Shown here: piece after piece, positions 59,935 through 64,000 of the stretch
Layout of the letters: each line of letters starts with the position of its first letter
Position numbering within the stretch: position 1 is the first letter of the stretch
Source: Flaccisagitta enflata
Lineage: Eukaryota > Chaetognatha > Sagittoidea > Aphragmophora
DNA length: 64,000 nucleotides
Assembly: GCA_965153355.1 (NCBI GenBank)
Contig: OZ231127.1
Location: 9,920,001 to 9,984,000 of the forward strand
Reading direction: 5' to 3'
Program-made: the position numbers and the translations under genes
The notes under the pieces: generated by a model
The model's input: the letters and a program-made list of their open reading frames with translations, nothing else
Told to the model about the DNA's origin: nothing
The model's database searches: none

Positions 59935-61545
59935 AGGATTATCTAAAAATTGTGGGATTTTACTGTCTATCGTGTTTTAGACCAATTTTGACCCCAGGAA
60001 TCCAAGTCTGCAGTCAAAAATTGTCATGAGGTTAATATTTCGATGGGCTACGGCTACATTTTTTAGGTCAAAAAACCATACAAAGTCAAATTTTTAAAAT
60101 TGCAGATTCAAAATCCTTGGAAAAAAACTTTCAAAAGAAAGTATCTCTTTTTTTGAACTTTTAGGTCAAAATTAGCGTCAAATATCCAAAATCAAGTAAA
60201 ATTGTTTTGTCCAAATTTGATCTTATTCAAATAGACAAAGTCAATTTTGACCGTGTTTTAATCAAAATTTTGAAAAAAGAAAGACACCTCACTGTAGGAA
60301 ATTCGCCTAGTAAAGGCAAAATAAATTGTATTTTTGCTTTTTCAGAAACTTAAATGTGAACGCCCAAGCTGGGCCACTGGTGGCGCCTGCTTTTGCCTCT
60401 AAAAGAAAGGGGTATTCCGTCATAGGAGAGCCGTTTAGCGATATGAGGCTCGCTAAAAGAAGTTGCAGAATCAATTACTGCAGTACTCAGCCTCTTCTTT
60501 TTTTTATTTCATACCAGTTAATTTTGCCAATCATTAGCGAACGGTCCTAAAGCTTTGGGGAAGAGAATTTTATAGAAGCACAACCACGGTGCCATTCGCC
60601 AACATTTCAATGTTATTTTCTGATTCATCCATCGACCTGACAAGTAGCTCTCCCCTACCGCACGTGGCCACCGCAGCTTCTGGGGATCTTACCCAGCAGC
60701 ATCACACTCTATATTCTACTCCAGTGCGAGCAAAATGGTGCCATTTCGCTACTAATAGTATGCCCGCATCAGCAGCTGCGCAAAGCCGCAATGTTTCCCG
60801 GCGCCTAGCGTTCGGGTTCGATTCGGACGGAACGGTCCTTTCGCTAATATGTAGCGCCGCTTGCGCAGCAGTTGCAGACGTTAAATGTCTTCACATCGAG
60901 CGAAAGTTAAATCAGATTTGGGGCCAAATGGTCCTTTTCGCCAATAGGCAGCCCCCATCAGCAGCCGCGCGGCATCCGGGCGACGCCACCATATGCTCCA
61001 GCGAGCCAGTCAGACGGGACCAAAAACGGTCCTTTCGCTAATACAGCGCCATATCAGCAGCAGTTGCAGATCCGTACGCTGACCCACTCGGGCAATTCGA
61101 ATTCGTTAAATTTTCTCAAATAAAGACTGTAAAATTTTCTTCAATTTTCGCTAAGAGGAGCCTAATAGAATTTTTCGGTCTTTTCATAAAATTTGCTAAT
61201 TTTTTTCAAAGATGTTTCTTGGTATTTCGTCCTGCTGCTAAGTTCTGCCTTGCTTCTTGCCTTTTCGCTAGGAAAATAACCTAATCGGGTGCCTTTAGCC
61301 GACAAGATTTACAGTGCTCATTCACAAAGTTTTAAAGGATTATAAACATGCACCGTATCGATAAATTTCCACTTGGGAAAATTTGACCTTATATAGTATT
61401 TTGACCTAAGAAATGTAGCTGTAGCCCATCAAAATATTGACCTGAGACCATTTTTGACTGCAGATTTGGATTCCTGGGCTCAAAATTAGTCGCTTATGGG
61501 ATGGACGATTAAATCCTACAATTCTTACATAATCCTAGAATTTTC
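59935..61545. mobile_element. Element with about 155-bp inverted arms and GC-rich repeated interior
   Basis: Arms 59935-60090 and about 61390-61545 are inverted copies: GGAATCCAA(G/A)TCTGCAGTC, GATGGGCTAC(G/A)GCTACATTT, TTAGGTCAAAA. The interior (60360-61080) is GC-rich and contains four to five degenerate units of about 110-150 bp with GGTCCTTTCGCTAATA and CAGCAGCAGTTGCAGA words. A 150-codon + frame at 60589-61041 overlaps these units and matches nothing I know. Confidence 0.65.
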
Positions 61546-61885
61546 TATTATAGTGATATTTCAAAGAAATCAATTTTTTGTCAAAACTCATTTAATAATT
61601 AGTTTTAATGTGTGATATAAAGTTATTTCAAAATATTCTATTGAACAATTTTATTTCATTAATCAAAAATGCAATACATAATTTTTTTTTAGATTCCAAA
61701 CCAATTATCATTAAAAAGATACAAACTATATCATTAATTTGAATTTGATTAACTGACTAAATTGTAAAAATGAATTCAAAAATTGATATTAGAAATACTT
61801 TAAAAATACACCAATTACTTTTTGCCTGATTTTATTTCTAGATTGGCCCGCAGTGCGATGATTGAAAATTAGCCGAAAAAGATGG

Positions 61886-62021
61886 GGCCAATACCAGTTG
61901 CGGACGGGTGGGCAGGGGCGGAAATGCGCGTTTTCACACTTTTCGACTCGTGTTCACGGATGGACCGACGGACGGACGGATGGACAAAGGCTCTTATAGA
62001 GTTGCGTGTCCGCAACTAAAA
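61886..62021 (+). mobile_element. Helentron-associated-type short element
   Basis: Front GGGGCCAATACC, box AGTTGCGGAC then GGGTGGGCAGGGGCGG, GGATGGACCGACGGACGG tract, GGCTCTTATAG and hairpin AGTTGCG-TGTC-CGCAACT (62000-62017) with AAAAA. Box and arm GTCCGCAACT are exact reverse complements. The front lacks the usual AACAAGG. Confidence 0.85.
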
Positions 62022-62199
62022 ATGGTTTTCGCGTTTAATACTTTCAGATTCAAAGCGTATAGGCTAATTTATATTGCAACATATTTGATTGAGAAAGAGT
62101 AAAAAATATAAGTTAATATTCGGCATATCAAGTTACGTCAAGTTTTGGGTGGGATTCAATGGTATTTGAGCGACTTTTATATTTGTTTTTATGTTCTCT

Positions 62200-62475
62200 T
62201 TCTTTCTTTATTTCTTTCCTTCTTTCCTTCTTTCCTTCTTTCTTTCTTTCCTTCTATCCTTCCTTCCTTCCTCCCCTTTTCTTTCTTCCTCTTACCTCTT
62301 ACATTTTTCTCTATCTCTCTGTCTCATGCCCTCTCTCTCCCTCTCTGCCCTCTCTCTCTCTGCCCTCTCTTTTCCACTATTTCTTTATTTTCATTCTCCC
62401 TGTCTCTCTCTGTCTCTGTCTCTGTCTGCCCTCTCTCTGCACTGCCCTCTCTCTGTCTCTTCTGCCTCCCTGTCT
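62200..62475. repeat. Degenerate (TTCC)n and (CT)n pyrimidine tract
   Basis: TTTCCTTCC words then CTCTGCC(C/T)TCTC words; all frames are Ser/Leu/Phe artefacts. Confidence 0.9.
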
Positions 62476-62574
62476 TCAGCATTTCAGCATTTGGTCTCAT
62501 AGTTAGCTTCAATCACTTTTAGCCCTTAACTATGATCACCCAAAAAACTCTTAGCTTATGGAAAGAAATTAGTC

Positions 62575-63187
62575 GCAAAAGCGTCAATTGGTCAGCGGTA
62601 CCCGTTGCCCCTATGTGAGAGTTTGTGGGTGTGAGGTGGTAAGAGGTGCAGCGGCCTAAAGGGGCCGATGACCTATGCTGTTTTTATTTGAGCCTCAAGG
62701 CTGGAATTGGGGCCTTGAGGCTGGGATTTGAGCTCCAAGGCTGGGATTTGAGTTTCATGGCTAGCATTTGAGCTTTGAGGCTAGGATCTGGGCCTCGAGA
62801 CTAGGATTTGAGCTGCTGGGCTGGCTGGGATTTTAGCTTCGGGGCTGGGATTTGAGCCTTGAGGCTAGGATTTGGGCAATTGAGACTAGGATTTGAGCTG
62901 CTGGGCTGGGATTTGAGCTCTGGGGCTAGGCTTGAGCTCTGGGGCTAGGATTTGAGCCTCAAGGATAGGATTTCAGCCTCCAGACTGGGATTTGAGATTT
63001 GCGGTTGGGGCTTGAGCCTCGGGGCTGGGGTTTGAGCTTGGAAGCTAGGATTTGAGCCTTGAGGCTAGGATCTGGGCCTCAAGACTAGGATTTGAGCCTC
63101 CAGGGGGGACGGAGAAGGAGAAGGAGGAGAAATTTCCCCTATGTGTGAAAGCATCGGTCATCGGCCCCTTCGGGGCCACTGCCCAAA
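62575..63187 (+). mobile_element. Second dispersed element family, copy with 20-bp core
   Basis: TTGGTCAGCGGTACCCGTTG front, GCAGCGGCCTAAAGGGGCCG, core of about 20 units of GAGGCTGGGATTTGAGCCTT (20 bp), GGAGAAGGAGAAGGAGG, CCCCTATGTGTGAAA, then CGGCCCCTTCGGGGCC hairpin and ACTGCCCAAAAA. Complete. Confidence 0.82.
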
Positions 63188-63394
63188 AAGCAAACTAATT
63201 GTTTGTCAGTGTTTAACATCCAAGCTCTATCATACCTATCCCCACACCCATCCGACCTATCACCACACCTATCCGACCCATCCCCAGCTTGATCAGACCT
63301 AACCGTAGCTGATTATTTAAGTGAATGAAATGACGAGTATCATCAATGATGAACGAAATGAGTTTTCAAAGGATTTCAAACATTTTCAGCGAGT
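63188..63394. other. Short tandem CCCATCCGACCTATC units
   Basis: About four degenerate 19-bp units of TATCCCCACACCCATCCGAC at 63233-63300; otherwise unique DNA. Confidence 0.6.
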
Positions 63395-63610
63395 TTTCAT
63401 TCCAGCGTGACCGATGGATGGACAGACGGATAGAACCTCTTTTAGAGGTGCTATGGCGCATCTGGGAATCATCCTAGCATATTTCTGAATCATTTCCAGT
63501 GATTTTTGCTTCTTTTCTAGGTTTTCAACTTGAGCGTGACAGACCAACCAAGCAACCGACCGACCGACAGACAGATCTAGTTATAGAGGTGCTATGGCGC
63601 ACCCAAAAAC
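63395..63610 (+). mobile_element. Two tandem AGGTGC-type hairpin-end fragments
   Basis: Units at about 63395-63465 and 63525-63605. Each has an AGCGTGAC segment, a GACGGA or GACCGACC tract, CTCTTTTAGAG or TTATAGAG, then AGGTGC-TATGGC-GCA(T/C)C. They are direct repeats about 130 bp apart, with TTTTC-rich DNA before each. Confidence 0.75.
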
Positions 63611-64000
63611 GGAAAGATTAAAATTGCTCATTGGAAAAAAGTCGAAATGAGCATTTTTTCAATCAGTGATTTTTTTCTTCAAACCTTTGCCATTTCTAAA
63701 CAAATAAAGCTACGATTTCCAGCAATGTCGCATTGGGAAGATTTTTTTGCAGAGCTTTCAAATGGTTAATAGTTAAGCCAAAATTAGCAAAACAAAGTGT
63801 TCGCTTTTCTCTTTGCCATAGGAGCAGAAAGAAATTGATAGCTTCACTTCAAATATAAATTGAAGCTGAACTACTTGAGACCAAATGCTGAAATTTGGCA
63901 AGAATAAATGCCAAAACCTACTCTTTCAGGAGTTTTGTTCATTCTTTGATTATGTCGATTGGTTTAGGATTTATGACGTGATTTGGAAAAAAGTCGAAGA
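63611..64000. other. Non-coding AT-rich DNA to window end
   Basis: TGGAAAAAAGTCGA occurs at 63635 and again at 63985; nothing else recognised. Confidence 0.5.

Overview
This is a stretch of an animal nuclear genome, most likely from an invertebrate. The evidence is spliced genes with GT-AG and GC-AG introns, a BEL/Pao LTR retrotransposon, hAT, Tc1/mariner and pogo/Tigger-type DNA elements, and an extreme density of long, pure microsatellites, mainly (CT)n, (CA)n, (TTG)n, (GACA)n and (TTTC)n. The phylum cannot be fixed from the sequence. A 10-base N run at 5425-5434 is an assembly join. Nothing looks bacterial or viral-particle-like; most long open frames here are translations of microsatellites.

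Layout. 1-5424: simple repeats, two inverted copies of a short inverted-repeat element with a GAGC-rich core (980-1241, 1668-1938) and a roughly 66-bp minisatellite. 5435-11704: BEL/Pao element with a broken gag and an intact 1351-codon pol. 12057-14192: an unrecognised 711-codon disordered protein of the same base style, followed by splice-like signals to about 15687. 16745-19424: large purine, TTTC, CAC and CT arrays. 19.6-36.5 kb: mostly non-coding DNA with microsatellites, minisatellites and dispersed short elements. 37.5-45.2 kb: an element with roughly 0.75-kb inverted arms around a five-exon, minus-strand gene (39369-43494, 740 aa) that I infer encodes a transposase-like zinc-binding protein; its first splice junction creates a 2A-like GIEVNPGP motif. 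45391-47120: a complete four-exon, minus-strand group III secretory phospholipase A2 gene. 48245-51125: a 2.9-kb palindrome. 52.4-58.0 kb: a pogo/Tigger-type MITE, a hAT element with a perfect 8-bp target duplication, and more repeats. 58.5-64 kb: further dispersed elements and an inverted-repeat element at 59.9-61.5 kb.

The most interesting signal is a dispersed family present in about twenty full or partial copies from 19.7 to 63.6 kb. Each full copy starts AACAAGGCC, has a box of about 10 bases, then a GTCY/GACC-type tetranucleotide tract, and ends in a short hairpin followed by AAAAA. The box and both hairpin arms differ between copies but change together, so complementarity is kept. An empty/filled site comparison inside the long inverted arms shows insertion between two T residues without target duplication. 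This matches the architecture of Helentron-associated (DINE-1-like) rolling-circle elements. A second family (ends in a CGGCCCC-AAA-GGGGCCG hairpin, core of 20-21 bp tandem units) has similar logic.
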